Source: Planctomycetota bacterium (GTDB lineage: Bacteria > Planctomycetota > Phycisphaerae > Sedimentisphaerales > Anaerobacaceae). Taken from it: a stretch of DNA of 13,686 bases. The notes beneath the pieces were generated by a model, which was not told the origin of the DNA, did no database searches, and worked only from the letters and a program-made list of their open reading frames with translations. Below are positions 1-6,527 of the stretch, piece after piece. Position 1 is the first letter of the stretch. Each line of letters starts with the position of its first letter. A program made the position numbers and the translations under genes. Location: NCBI GenBank assembly GCA_003644295.1, contig QNBZ01000009.1, forward strand, positions 1-13,686, in the 5' to 3' direction.

Positions 1-824
1 GCTACCTTTACCACATCAACCATCTCGGCTACGTCGTGAACACGGACGATTGAAACGCCGGCAGCGGCGCACAAAGCAACCGTAGCCGCCGTACCAAAGA
101 GCCGCTCATCAGGTTGCTCTTTGCCGGTGAGTTTGCCGAGAAAGCTTTTGCGACTCGTTCCAACAAGCACACGATAACCAGCAGCAACAAACCTATCTAT
201 ATTCCTTAAGAGCAAAAGATTATGCTCTAACGTCTTTCCAAAGCCGAACCCCGGGTCAATAAAAATTCTTTCTTTCGGTATGCCAAAGCCCTCCGCCCGT
301 TCGGCCCTGTCCAACAGAAACTCCAGAACCTCGCCAACTACGTCATCATATTTCGGCTCAATTTGCATCGTCGTGGGACTGCCCTGCATATGCATCAAAA
401 TAACCGGCACCTGTTTCTCGGCTGCCAATTTCCCCATCCGCTCATCGCTCAAAGCCGTAATATCATTGAGCATCGCCGCCCCTACTTCTAAAGCAGCTTG
501 AGCAACCTTATAATTCCGTGTATCGATACTAATCGGCACATCAATCTTTTTAGTAAGTTGTTTTATTACCGGAATTGCCCTGCTTATCTGCTCATCAGTC
601 GAGACGACCTGCGAACCCGGACGGGTTGATTCCGGGCCAACGTCTATTACCGCAGCGCCATCAGCAGCCATTTGTAAGCCGTGCTTAATGGCCTTATCGG
701 TATCGAGAAAGCGACCGCCGTCACTGAACGAATCCGGCGTAACGTTTAAGACCCCCATCACAATCGTCCCGCCGGAGAAATCCAGCTTGCCTTTTGGCCA
801 TTCCAATACACTCTCGTTTGCCAT
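1..824 (-). CDS. folP: Dihydropteroate synthase, 3' end cut by the window
   Basis: Condenses 6-hydroxymethyl-dihydropterin pyrophosphate with p-aminobenzoate to give dihydropteroate in cytosolic folate synthesis. The reading frame is open from an ATG at 824-822 to the window edge (274 complete codons) with no stop, so the C-terminus is missing. Since the family is usually 270-290 residues, probably only a few residues are lost. Family motifs seen: the first signature LNVTPDSFSDGG (residues 26-37), the substrate loop STRPG (66-70), SIDT (99-102), LND (119-121), DPGFGFGK (190-197) and the phosphate-binding GTSRKS (222-227). All expected active-site segments are intact. The start follows the pdxB stop by a single base, so it is very likely translated from the same mRNA. 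No strong Shine-Dalgarno precedes it, which fits translational coupling. Confidence 0.95.
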   Translation of the reverse strand, partial: MANESVLEWPKGKLDFSGGTIVMGVLNVTPDSFSDGGRFLDTDKAIKHGLQMAADGAAVIDVGPESTRPGSQVVSTDEQISRAIPVIKQLTKKIDVPISIDTRNYKVAQAALEVGAAMLNDITALSDERMGKLAAEKQVPVILMHMQGSPTTMQIEPKYDDVVGEVLEFLLDRAERAEGFGIPKERIFIDPGFGFGKTLEHNLLLLRNIDRFVAAGYRVLVGTSRKSFLGKLTGKEQPDERLFGTAATVALCAAAGVSIVRVHDVAEMVDVVKV

Positions 825-825
825 A

Positions 826-1974
826 TCAAACCTTAAATCCAATTCCCGCTAATTTCTTTACAAGATTTTTCTCTGGGGCCTCCGTGGCAAACTCTATTTT
901 TGTATTTTGAAACTCCCTGCGGACAGGATAATTCGCGCGCAGCCGTTCAAAAAATTCCCCCCTTTTCTCTGCCGGCACATCTAAAATCTTCCTGAGTCTG
1001 GTATCATCATCCTCAATATTGTGGACCTTCTCTACAACCTCTCGTAACACATCCTGCTCGCCGGCAAACTGCGGATTTATTTTCAACTCACGAACAACAG
1101 AAGCAGGTAAAAACGACCCGATGTCAAATTTCGGCTCAAGCCCAAAATACTCACAAGCCGCCTTGTATATCATAATCATCCCCGCAATCCTGCCATCCAG
1201 AGAATAGCCGGCGATGTGCGGTGTGGCCAAGTCAATCATCCGCAGCAATTCACAATCGATGTTCGGCTCATTCTCCCAGACATCGAGCGCAACGGCTTTT
1301 AGCCCACCCGTTTTTATAACAGCTTTAAGGGCATCTGTTTCGACTACCCCGCCGCGCGAAGTATTCAAAAAAACGCAGCCTGGCTTCAAAGAATCGAAAA
1401 ACTTTTCATCAGCCAAATGGAACGTTTTATCAACACCCTCAAAAGTCAACGGCGTATGAAGCGTTATAAAATCACAATCGTAAAGTTGCTCTATCGGCAG
1501 ATATTTTGAATCCCCTGTCTGCCTCTGTAACGGCGGGTCGTTCAGAAAAAGCTTCATACCAAGCGCAGCGCACTTTTCAGCCGTCCTGCCGCCGACATTG
1601 CCAACTCCTATAATTCCTATCGATTTGCCTTGCAATTGTATCCTGTGCTTGTTGGCCATAAAAAGCAAGGCGGCTACCACATATTCAGCTACGGAGTTGG
1701 CGTTTGAGCCGGGGGCTGAAGCAAACCCGATATTCTGTCGCCGTAAAAAATCAACATCTATATGCTCGAAGCCGATTGTCGCCGTGCCAACAAACTTTAC
1801 CTTGCTATCAGCCAGCAATTCCACGCCGACCCTGGTTATAGTGCGAACCAGAAGAATATCAGCATCGCTGATGAGAGCTGGCGTTATCTCCCGTCCCGGC
1901 ACGGCTTCAACCTTGCCGAGCGAAGAAAAACACTCAGCTACAAACGGAATACTCTCGTCAGCAATTATCTTCAT
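826..1974 (-). CDS. pdxB: 4-phosphoerythronate dehydrogenase
   Basis: NAD-dependent oxidation of 4-phospho-D-erythronate, the second step of the DXP-dependent pyridoxal 5'-phosphate pathway. The 382-residue length is close to the E. coli enzyme (378). The fold is that of the D-isomer-specific 2-hydroxyacid dehydrogenases. The N-terminal substrate part has KFVGTATIGFEHID (60-73) and APGSNANSVAEY (87-98), which resemble PdxB more than SerA. The Rossmann motif GVGNVG is at 123-128. The catalytic triad is Arg207 (in NTSRGGVV), Glu236 (in DVWENEP) and His253 (in TPHIAGYS). About 110 residues follow the catalytic domain, as expected for the PdxB C-terminal dimerisation domain. A generic phosphoglycerate or hydroxyacid dehydrogenase is the alternative, but the positions of the triad and the C-terminal domain favour PdxB. 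It lies 17 bp after the radical SAM gene, and the ATG at 1974-1972 has no clear Shine-Dalgarno. Confidence 0.88.
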   Translation of the reverse strand: MKIIADESIPFVAECFSSLGKVEAVPGREITPALISDADILLVRTITRVGVELLADSKVKFVGTATIGFEHIDVDFLRRQNIGFASAPGSNANSVAEYVVAALLFMANKHRIQLQGKSIGIIGVGNVGGRTAEKCAALGMKLFLNDPPLQRQTGDSKYLPIEQLYDCDFITLHTPLTFEGVDKTFHLADEKFFDSLKPGCVFLNTSRGGVVETDALKAVIKTGGLKAVALDVWENEPNIDCELLRMIDLATPHIAGYSLDGRIAGMIMIYKAACEYFGLEPKFDIGSFLPASVVRELKINPQFAGEQDVLREVVEKVHNIEDDDTRLRKILDVPAEKRGEFFERLRANYPVRREFQNTKIEFATEAPEKNLVKKLAGIGFKV

Positions 1975-1985
1975 TGTTCGTTATC

Positions 1986-1999
1986 TATGAACTATGAAC
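1986..1999. repeat. Two-unit 7-bp tandem repeat at the amrS/pdxB junction
   Basis: TATGAAC occurs twice in exact tandem (1986-1992 and 1993-1999). The second copy covers the last bases of the radical SAM gene and its stop codon, and the first lies in the 17-bp gap before pdxB. It is the smallest of the seven 7-bp-period arrays I find in the window. On its own a two-copy heptamer is weak evidence; it is listed because the other arrays share its period and its position at a gene edge. Confidence 0.55.
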
Positions 2000-3035
2000 T
2001 CATTTCAAAGCCGGCTATCTCTGTGCCGCAATCGGGACAGCGGCCATTTACTATCCTATTGGAAACAATTCTGTATCCGATACGCTCAATTAACATTTTG
2101 CCGCATTTATAGCAAAAAGTACTTTCGGATTTCGCCCCCGGCACATTACCGAGATAGATATAATGCAGCCCTGCCGCCCTGCCAATTTTTTCAGCGCGTT
2201 CAAGGGTTTCTATCGGCGTCGGCACAGAACCGGTGTATTTATACTGCGGATAAAATCTGCTGATATGCCAAGGGACATCGGGGCCGGCTTCGGATACAAT
2301 AAAATCAGTCAATTTTTTCAACTCGTCATCCGAATCATTTTCGCCCGGGACCAGCAGCGTTGTTAGCTCCATCCAGATACTCGTCTGCTTTGCAATGTAT
2401 CTAATCGTATCGAGTACCGGCTGCAATCTCGCCTTGCACAGCCGCTTGTAATAATCTTCACTGAAAGATTTCAAATCGATATTTATTCCATCCAGCCACT
2501 CGCCGGCAAAATCAATCGCTTCGCGGGTCTGGTAGCCATTACTGACAAAGACATTCGCCAGCCCTTTTTGCTTTGCCAACCGGCCGCAGTCGGCACACAA
2601 CTCCATAAAAATGGTCGGCTCGGTATAGGTATAAGCGATACTTTTGCAGCCATCCCGAACAGCAGCATCGACAATCTGCTCCGGCGTTATTGCCTGGCCG
2701 TCAATTCGGCCATCATCAATGGCTGCCTGGCTTATTTGCCAGTTCTGACAAAATTCGCATCGGAAATTACAGCCCATCGTAGCAATGGAAAAACTGCGAC
2801 TGCCAGGCTGAAAATGGAACAACGGCTTTTTCTCAATAGGGTCTGGATTAGCCGAGCAAATCTTATCATAAGTTAGCGAATACAGCACTCCGTCTATATT
2901 CTTGCGGACGAGGCACCTGCCGAGTTTACCGTCATCAATCAAGCATCTCCAACTGCACAGCTCGCACCGAATCTTCTTGCCATCGACTGCTTCCCAAAGC
3001 ACTGCTTTCTTAAAATTTTTCTCTTCAACCACCAT
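1992..3035 (-). CDS. amrS: AmmeMemoRadiSam-system radical SAM enzyme (AmrS-like)
   Basis: Member of the PflA-like radical SAM family found with AMMECR1 and Memo proteins in many prokaryotes; the reaction is not something I can state from sequence. The [4Fe-4S]/SAM motif is CNFRCEFC (Cys89, Cys93, Cys96), followed by QNWQIS, typical of this family. Two further cysteine groups flank the radical SAM core: Cys24/27/31/41 near the N-terminus and two CxxC pairs at 308/311 and 333/336 forming a zinc-ribbon-like C-terminal tail. TYTEPT and IDLKSF are also family-like. At 347 residues the length is usual. Neither an AMMECR1 nor a Memo gene is in this window. The gene sits between mlaF and pdxB with gaps of 51 and 17 bp. 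Its last codons and stop lie in a 7-bp repeat (1986-1999). Confidence 0.87.
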   Translation of the reverse strand: MVVEEKNFKKAVLWEAVDGKKIRCELCSWRCLIDDGKLGRCLVRKNIDGVLYSLTYDKICSANPDPIEKKPLFHFQPGSRSFSIATMGCNFRCEFCQNWQISQAAIDDGRIDGQAITPEQIVDAAVRDGCKSIAYTYTEPTIFMELCADCGRLAKQKGLANVFVSNGYQTREAIDFAGEWLDGINIDLKSFSEDYYKRLCKARLQPVLDTIRYIAKQTSIWMELTTLLVPGENDSDDELKKLTDFIVSEAGPDVPWHISRFYPQYKYTGSVPTPIETLERAEKIGRAAGLHYIYLGNVPGAKSESTFCYKCGKMLIERIGYRIVSNRIVNGRCPDCGTEIAGFEMSS

Positions 3036-3086
3036 AATACACTTCAGTTAAAACTTGAACTGATTGATAACGAACCCATCGCTATG

Positions 3087-3938
3087 CTACTGCTCAGAAT
3101 CGCGAGGCGTCAACCGTGTCTGTAAATCAACTCCGCTCCTGCGAAGTACCGCAAGGTCTTCTTCGCTGAGCCGGCCATTGATGAACTGTTGAACTACAGG
3201 GTTGGGATGGTTACGGATATGTTCGGGGTTACCATCAGCAATAATCTTGCCATCGTGCAGCATAATGATACGGTCTGCTATCTTGTAAGCGCTTGTCATA
3301 TCGTGAGTAACAACTACGCTTGTCAGGCCAAGCCCCCTTTGCAGCTTCAGAATAAGCTCGTTGATTACATCGGCACGAATAGGGTCAAGGCCGGTCGTCG
3401 GCTCATCATAAAGAACCACTTCAGGATTCAATGCGATTGCCCGTGCCAGTGCTACCCTTTTTCGCTGACCGCCGGAAAGATTGGCCGGATAATAGTGCTG
3501 AAAACCGTCAAGGCCAACCATCATCAATTTGATCTTTACAAGCTCCTCAACCCCGCTGCGCTTGGTTATCTTATAATGCTGCCTAATCGGAAACATTATA
3601 TTTTCAGCGACACTGAGACTGTCAAACAACGCACCACTCTGGAAGAGAAAACCGTAATGCGTGCGTATCCTGTTCAGTTCATATTCAGACAGATTGTCAA
3701 TCCGCCTTTTCTTAAAATAAACTTCTCCCGAACTTGGCCTCAACAAAACAATCAAATGCTTTATCAAAACGGTCTTTCCGCATCCGCTTGGCCCGATGAC
3801 GACTGTCGTTTTGCCCTTCTCTATCACCAGCGAGACATCATCCAGAACGATATTGTTACCGAACTTTTTTGTAAGGTTCTTAATAACAACTACACCATCA
3901 GCAGCATTCGCAGCATTTTTCTCAGTGTTCTTTTTCAC
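3087..3938 (-). CDS. mlaF: MlaF-like ABC transporter ATPase (lipid transport)
   Basis: ATP-hydrolysing subunit that would drive phospholipid or other lipid movement between inner and outer membrane with the MlaE permease encoded just upstream. All ABC motifs are visible: Walker A GPSGCGKT (49-56), Q-loop Gln100 in FLFQSGALFDSL (a segment characteristic of the MlaF/Ttg2A subfamily), signature LSGGQ (154-158), Walker B VVLYDE (174-179), D-loop GLDP and switch His212. The length of 283 residues is slightly above the usual 270 because of short polar ends. The start is GTG at 3938-3936, preceded at 6 nt by GAGAG (3945-3949 on the minus strand), a plausible ribosome-binding site. It follows mlaE by 40 bp. 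No MCE-domain MlaD gene follows; the next gene is the radical SAM enzyme. Confidence 0.92.
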   Translation of the reverse strand: MKKNTEKNAANAADGVVVIKNLTKKFGNNIVLDDVSLVIEKGKTTVVIGPSGCGKTVLIKHLIVLLRPSSGEVYFKKRRIDNLSEYELNRIRTHYGFLFQSGALFDSLSVAENIMFPIRQHYKITKRSGVEELVKIKLMMVGLDGFQHYYPANLSGGQRKRVALARAIALNPEVVLYDEPTTGLDPIRADVINELILKLQRGLGLTSVVVTHDMTSAYKIADRIIMLHDGKIIADGNPEHIRNHPNPVVQQFINGRLSEEDLAVLRRSGVDLQTRLTPRDSEQ

Positions 3939-3978
3939 TGTTGTCTCTCTTCAATACTCTGAGCGCCATCGGTTATTA

Positions 3979-4788
3979 TCAAATCAGACTTTTGAGAGGC
4001 CAAAGCATATAGTAAATCCCTTTGAAAACCATCGCCAGCGCCAGATTCAGAGCTAATATCGAGATGAAACCTGCTACAAACGCCTCTGTGCATGCCTGGC
4101 CTACGCCGTGCGCTCCCTCTTTACAGGTAAAGCCCTTATAACAGCTAATAACCGCAATAGCCGTTCCAAAGAAGAAACCCTTTATAACTCCGATAGATAC
4201 ATCCCATAGTTCCACGCCCGATGCGCTAAAACTCCAGTATGGCTGGCTGTTAACTCCCTTGAGAATAACGCTTACGAAATAGCCGCCTAAAACGCCCATC
4301 AAATCGGCGTAGATAATTATAAGCGGCGTAAGCAGCAGGCACGACAAGACCCGCGGTACAACCAAATACTGTACAGGGTCGGTTCCCATACTCTTAACCG
4401 CATCAATCTGTTCGGTAACGTTCATAGTACCCAACTCAGCGGTTAGAGCGCCCCCAACGCGCCCGGCCAACATAACCGCCGCAAGGACAGGCCCTAGTTC
4501 TTTCACAACCGAAACGTTAATCAAAACACCCAAACGCTCTTCTATACCAAAAGAGGCAAGCTGGTCATAGGTCTGAACCGCCAATGTCATTCCCACAAAC
4601 GCACCGGTTATCATTATAACAGGCACACTGCGAACACCGATAATATTCATTTGTGTCCATATCAGCGGATATGTCCCCGGCACGAGACAACTCCGAGCAG
4701 AGACAAGCATCGTCTGCCATACAAACCTTCCGAAGCGTCCTATTTTACCGAGTTGCTCTACCGTTGCCGCTCCCATCGCCTCAATCAT
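3979..4788 (-). CDS. mlaE: MlaE-like ABC transporter permease
   Basis: Integral inner-membrane permease of the MlaE family, partner of the adjacent MlaF ATPase in retrograde or anterograde lipid transport. The 269 residues match the family length. The conserved block ELGPVLAAVMLAGRVG (about 117-132), followed by ALTAELGTMNVTEQIDA, is the coupling region that defines the family. Hydrophobic helices occur around 50-70, 117-132, 150-175, 200-220 and 235-265. The ATG at 4788-4786 is chosen because GGAG (4796-4799 on the minus strand) lies 7 nt upstream, a good Shine-Dalgarno; an internal ATG four codons later is less well placed. It is the first gene of the left-hand operon, and a promoter-like pair lies about 50 bp upstream. 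Confidence 0.93.
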   Translation of the reverse strand: MIEAMGAATVEQLGKIGRFGRFVWQTMLVSARSCLVPGTYPLIWTQMNIIGVRSVPVIMITGAFVGMTLAVQTYDQLASFGIEERLGVLINVSVVKELGPVLAAVMLAGRVGGALTAELGTMNVTEQIDAVKSMGTDPVQYLVVPRVLSCLLLTPLIIIYADLMGVLGGYFVSVILKGVNSQPYWSFSASGVELWDVSIGVIKGFFFGTAIAVISCYKGFTCKEGAHGVGQACTEAFVAGFISILALNLALAMVFKGIYYMLWPLKSLI

Positions 4789-4795
4789 AATCCGG

Positions 4796-4799
4796 CTCC
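4796..4799 (-). promoter_or_regulatory. Shine-Dalgarno of mlaE
   Basis: GGAG on the minus strand with 7 nt to the ATG at 4788. One of the few clear ribosome-binding sites in the window; it settles the mlaE start. Confidence 0.6.
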
Positions 4800-4838
4800 A
4801 AAAGCTGTTCCCAACCCATGTTCCTCAACTCGCCTTTC

Positions 4839-4873
4839 AATAGTAAATAGTAAATGAACAATAGTCAATCGAA
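4839..4873. repeat. 7-bp-period tandem array, five units
   Basis: Five consecutive heptamers in perfect register. The first two are identical (AATAGTA at 4839-4845 and 4846-4852). The next are AATGAAC (4853-4859), AATAGTC (4860-4866) and AATCGAA (4867-4873). Every unit begins AAT while the last four bases drift. It lies in the divergent region between mlaE and the BamD-like gene and overlaps the predicted mlaE promoter. The period is read directly; any function is unknown. Confidence 0.85.
4840..4868 (-). promoter_or_regulatory. Predicted promoter for the mlaE-folP operon
   Basis: Reading the minus strand, TTGACT (4868-4863) is followed after exactly 17 nt by TACTAT (4845-4840). The -35 matches TTGACA at 5 of 6 bases and the -10 matches TATAAT at 4 of 6. 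Transcription would begin near 4833 and leave a leader of about 45 nt before the mlaE ATG, with the GGAG site inside it. Both elements are built from units of the heptamer array. Prediction from spacing and consensus only. Confidence 0.5.
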
Positions 4874-4912
4874 AACGCCCAGCCCAGTCGATATATATTT
4901 TAAGTTGCGGGT

Positions 4913-4940
4913 TTGCAATGGCCTCAAAAACAAGTATAAT
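4913..4940 (+). promoter_or_regulatory. Predicted promoter for the BamD-like/lptE/ftsH operon
   Basis: TTGCAA (4913-4918) and a perfect TATAAT (4935-4940) are separated by 16 nt. Transcription would start near 4947, so the ATG at 4918 could not be used from this promoter, whereas the one at 5002 would have a leader of about 55 nt. Together with the signal-peptide position this supports the later start for the downstream gene. Prediction only. Confidence 0.55.
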
Positions 4941-4942
4941 AC

Positions 4943-4984
4943 AAAAACTAAAAGCTCAAAATCAAAAACTAAAGGATAAGGATA
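4943..4984. repeat. 7-bp-period A-rich tandem array, six units
   Basis: Six heptamers in register: AAAAACT (4943-4949), AAAAGCT (4950-4956), CAAAATC (4957-4963), AAAAACT again (4964-4970), AAAGGAT (4971-4977) and AAGGATA (4978-4984). It would form most of the 5' leader of the following gene if transcription begins near 4947. Its unit resembles the complement of the T-rich half of the array at 8549-8597; both contain AGCTCAAAAT. Confidence 0.8.
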
Positions 4985-5001
4985 TAGCAGGACAAAAAGT
5001 T

Positions 5002-6018
5002 ATGTTCAGACATAAAATGCAATTCGTAATAATGTCGGCGGTAACAGGACTGCTCTGGACATCGTTGATGGTCTCCGGCGAAACGTGGCATCTGGGCAGG
5101 GACCAAAACTGGAATGCCCTGTCAAAGAAAAATGAAGATAAGTATATCGCTGCGGTGGCTGAAATCAAACGGCTTGTCAACGAAGGAAAAACTATGCCGG
5201 TCTGCATAGCGTGGGACAAGTTCAAAAAGGATTTTCCTGAAATCGCAGGGCCTGACTTTGACGCTTTTTTCGAGGCGGAGCTTCTTTTTTGCGAGGGCAA
5301 GTTCGTCAAGGCCGTCAGAGCTTATGATAAATTTTTAGATGAGTTCCCCGACAGCAAACTTTACGAGGCAGCTCTTGACAGACAGTATTCAATAGCAACA
5401 GCTTTTTTAGCCGGGCAGAAAAAACCAATACTTAAAATTTTCAAAATCAAGGGATACGCCGAGGGCGCCAAAATTATGGAAAGAATTGCCGACCGGGCTG
5501 GTGATGCACCGGTCGGATTAAAGGCGGCTCTAACAGTAGCCGAAAGTTATGAAAGGCGAGGTAAATTCAACGAAGCGTATCATAAATGGTCACAAATTAT
5601 GTCGCAATGGCCCAGCGGCCAAACAGGCAAAGAAGCACTTTTAAGTATGGGACGATGTCAACACGCCGCCTATAGAGGACCAAAGTATGACAGCTCAAGT
5701 CTAATTAGCGCAAAGAGCTATTATGAAAACTTCAGATTACGATACCCCGCTGAAAGCAGTAAATTCGACATCGACCGGAAACTTAAGCAAATAGATGAGC
5801 AATTGGCCTACAAGCAGTTCAGTATCGGGCAATACTATCAACAAAGCGGCAGCAAGCAGGCGTCTAATGCTTACTACCGGATGATTATAGATAATTGGCC
5901 AGACAGTACAGCAGCCAAGATGGCAAAGCAGGCAATGAACGAAGAAAAAACAGTCGGCAAAAAGGGAAAAAAATGGAAAAAGAACATTATAGAGAAACTC
6001 GAAAAGTTGCTTTTGTAG
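5002..6018 (+). CDS. BamD-like TPR outer-membrane assembly protein
   Basis: Probably a periplasmic TPR scaffold of the BamD/YfiO kind, which helps insert beta-barrel proteins in the outer membrane; assigned by repeat style and neighbours, so function is inferred. From the ATG at 5002 the protein has 338 residues. It begins with a basic stretch and a hydrophobic segment (about 7-25) resembling a signal peptide ending near VSG-ETW. No lipobox cysteine is seen, unlike classical BamD. TPR-like helices fall around 92-125, 174-217 and 271-312, each with an FPDS/WPSG/WPDS turn that is common in YfiO-type repeats. An earlier in-frame ATG at 4918 would add 28 residues made of promoter and heptamer-repeat sequence. 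I reject it because AGGA (4989-4992) lies 9 nt before 5002 and a TATAAT lies between the two starts. The lysine-rich C-terminal tail overlaps lptE by 46 bp. Alternative: a generic tetratricopeptide protein. Confidence 0.72.
   Translation: MFRHKMQFVIMSAVTGLLWTSLMVSGETWHLGRDQNWNALSKKNEDKYIAAVAEIKRLVNEGKTMPVCIAWDKFKKDFPEIAGPDFDAFFEAELLFCEGKFVKAVRAYDKFLDEFPDSKLYEAALDRQYSIATAFLAGQKKPILKIFKIKGYAEGAKIMERIADRAGDAPVGLKAALTVAESYERRGKFNEAYHKWSQIMSQWPSGQTGKEALLSMGRCQHAAYRGPKYDSSSLISAKSYYENFRLRYPAESSKFDIDRKLKQIDEQLAYKQFSIGQYYQQSGSKQASNAYYRMIIDNWPDSTAAKMAKQAMNEEKTVGKKGKKWKKNIIEKLEKLLL
5961..5967 (+). promoter_or_regulatory. Shine-Dalgarno of lptE inside the upstream gene
   Basis: AAAGGGA with 6 nt to the ATG at 5973, located in the lysine-codon-rich end of the BamD-like gene. 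It decides the lptE start and suggests re-initiation or coupled translation of the two genes. Confidence 0.55.
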
Positions 6019-6518
6019 TTCTTTTCAGTTCAATCGCCGTGGCATTATTGTGCTTTTGTGGATGCGCCAAAATGAACGGCTATAGCAATGAATCTCTGTT
6101 TCCAAAAGACATTAGCAGCGTCTATGTGGAGATGTTTGACAACAAAAGCTTCAGACGTGGAGTAGAATATAAGCTGACCGATGCTTTGGCAAAACGTATC
6201 GAGGCGGAAACGCCATACAAGATAATCGACGACAGAAACCGAGCCGATACAGTGATAAGCGGACAAATAACAAAAGTGGACGAATCAATCCTCACAGTCG
6301 AACGAGAAACCGGCAGGGCGCTGGAAAAAGAGGTTGCACTGAGAGCTGTCGTTAGCTGGAAAAATTTGAAAACGGGAGAACTGCTGCTCGATAACAAAAC
6401 TGTTATCGCCTCGGCAAATTATTCGCAGTGGCAAAATCAGGGCTTCCGGTATGGCTCAACTCTTGCGGCAAACAATCTGGCACAGAAAATCGTAGAATTG
6501 ATGGAGAAAGAATGGTAG
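5973..6518 (+). CDS. lptE: LptE-like LPS-assembly lipoprotein
   Basis: Likely outer-membrane lipoprotein that plugs and assembles the LptD barrel for lipopolysaccharide export. From the ATG at 5973 the product has 181 residues. It has a basic N-terminus, a hydrophobic segment (about 12-28) and a lipobox-like end in which Cys31 (FCGC-AK) is the probable lipidated residue; Cys29 is a less likely alternative. The body has the LptE/RlpB pattern: VYVEMFDNKSF, then RGVEYKLTDALAKRIE, a DTVISGQITKVDES strand, and a C-terminal NNLAQKIVELME helix. The family is very divergent, so the assignment rests on architecture. A start at 5895 is also open but would put 26 charged residues before the signal peptide. 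AAAGGGA (5961-5967), 6 nt upstream, supports 5973. It overlaps the preceding gene by 46 bp and is followed by ftsH after 9 bp. Confidence 0.77.
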   Translation: MEKEHYRETRKVAFVVLFSSIAVALLCFCGCAKMNGYSNESLFPKDISSVYVEMFDNKSFRRGVEYKLTDALAKRIEAETPYKIIDDRNRADTVISGQITKVDESILTVERETGRALEKEVALRAVVSWKNLKTGELLLDNKTVIASANYSQWQNQGFRYGSTLAANNLAQKIVELMEKEW

Positions 6519-6527
6519 AAGCACGTT

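Noticed and set aside
1598..2112. Overlapping plus-strand open frames opposite pdxB and amrS
   Set aside because: Two different frames cover the same DNA, neither with a domain, and the minus-strand genes carry intact catalytic motifs.
3046..3073. Another heptamer array between mlaF and amrS
   Set aside because: Only two units (AGTTAAA, ACTTGAA) agree at 5 of 7 positions before the register fades, which is too weak to call.
3189..3962. 257-codon open frame on the plus strand opposite mlaF
   Set aside because: It lies fully antisense to a gene with every ABC ATPase motif, and its translation shows no recognisable domain or plausible composition.
3957..3972. Second copy of the nth-embedded 20-mer in the mlaE/mlaF gap
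   Set aside because: Shares TGAGCG and a TCG at similar spacing but lacks the CCCT and AGGG ends.
4875..4905. Plus-strand promoter using TATATATTTT near 4891-4900
   Set aside because: No acceptable -35 at 15-19 nt; the TTGCAA/TATAAT pair just downstream is much better.
5895..5972. Earlier start for the LptE-like gene
   Set aside because: It would add 26 charged residues ahead of the signal peptide and lies deep in the upstream gene; the ATG at 5973 has a good ribosome-binding site.
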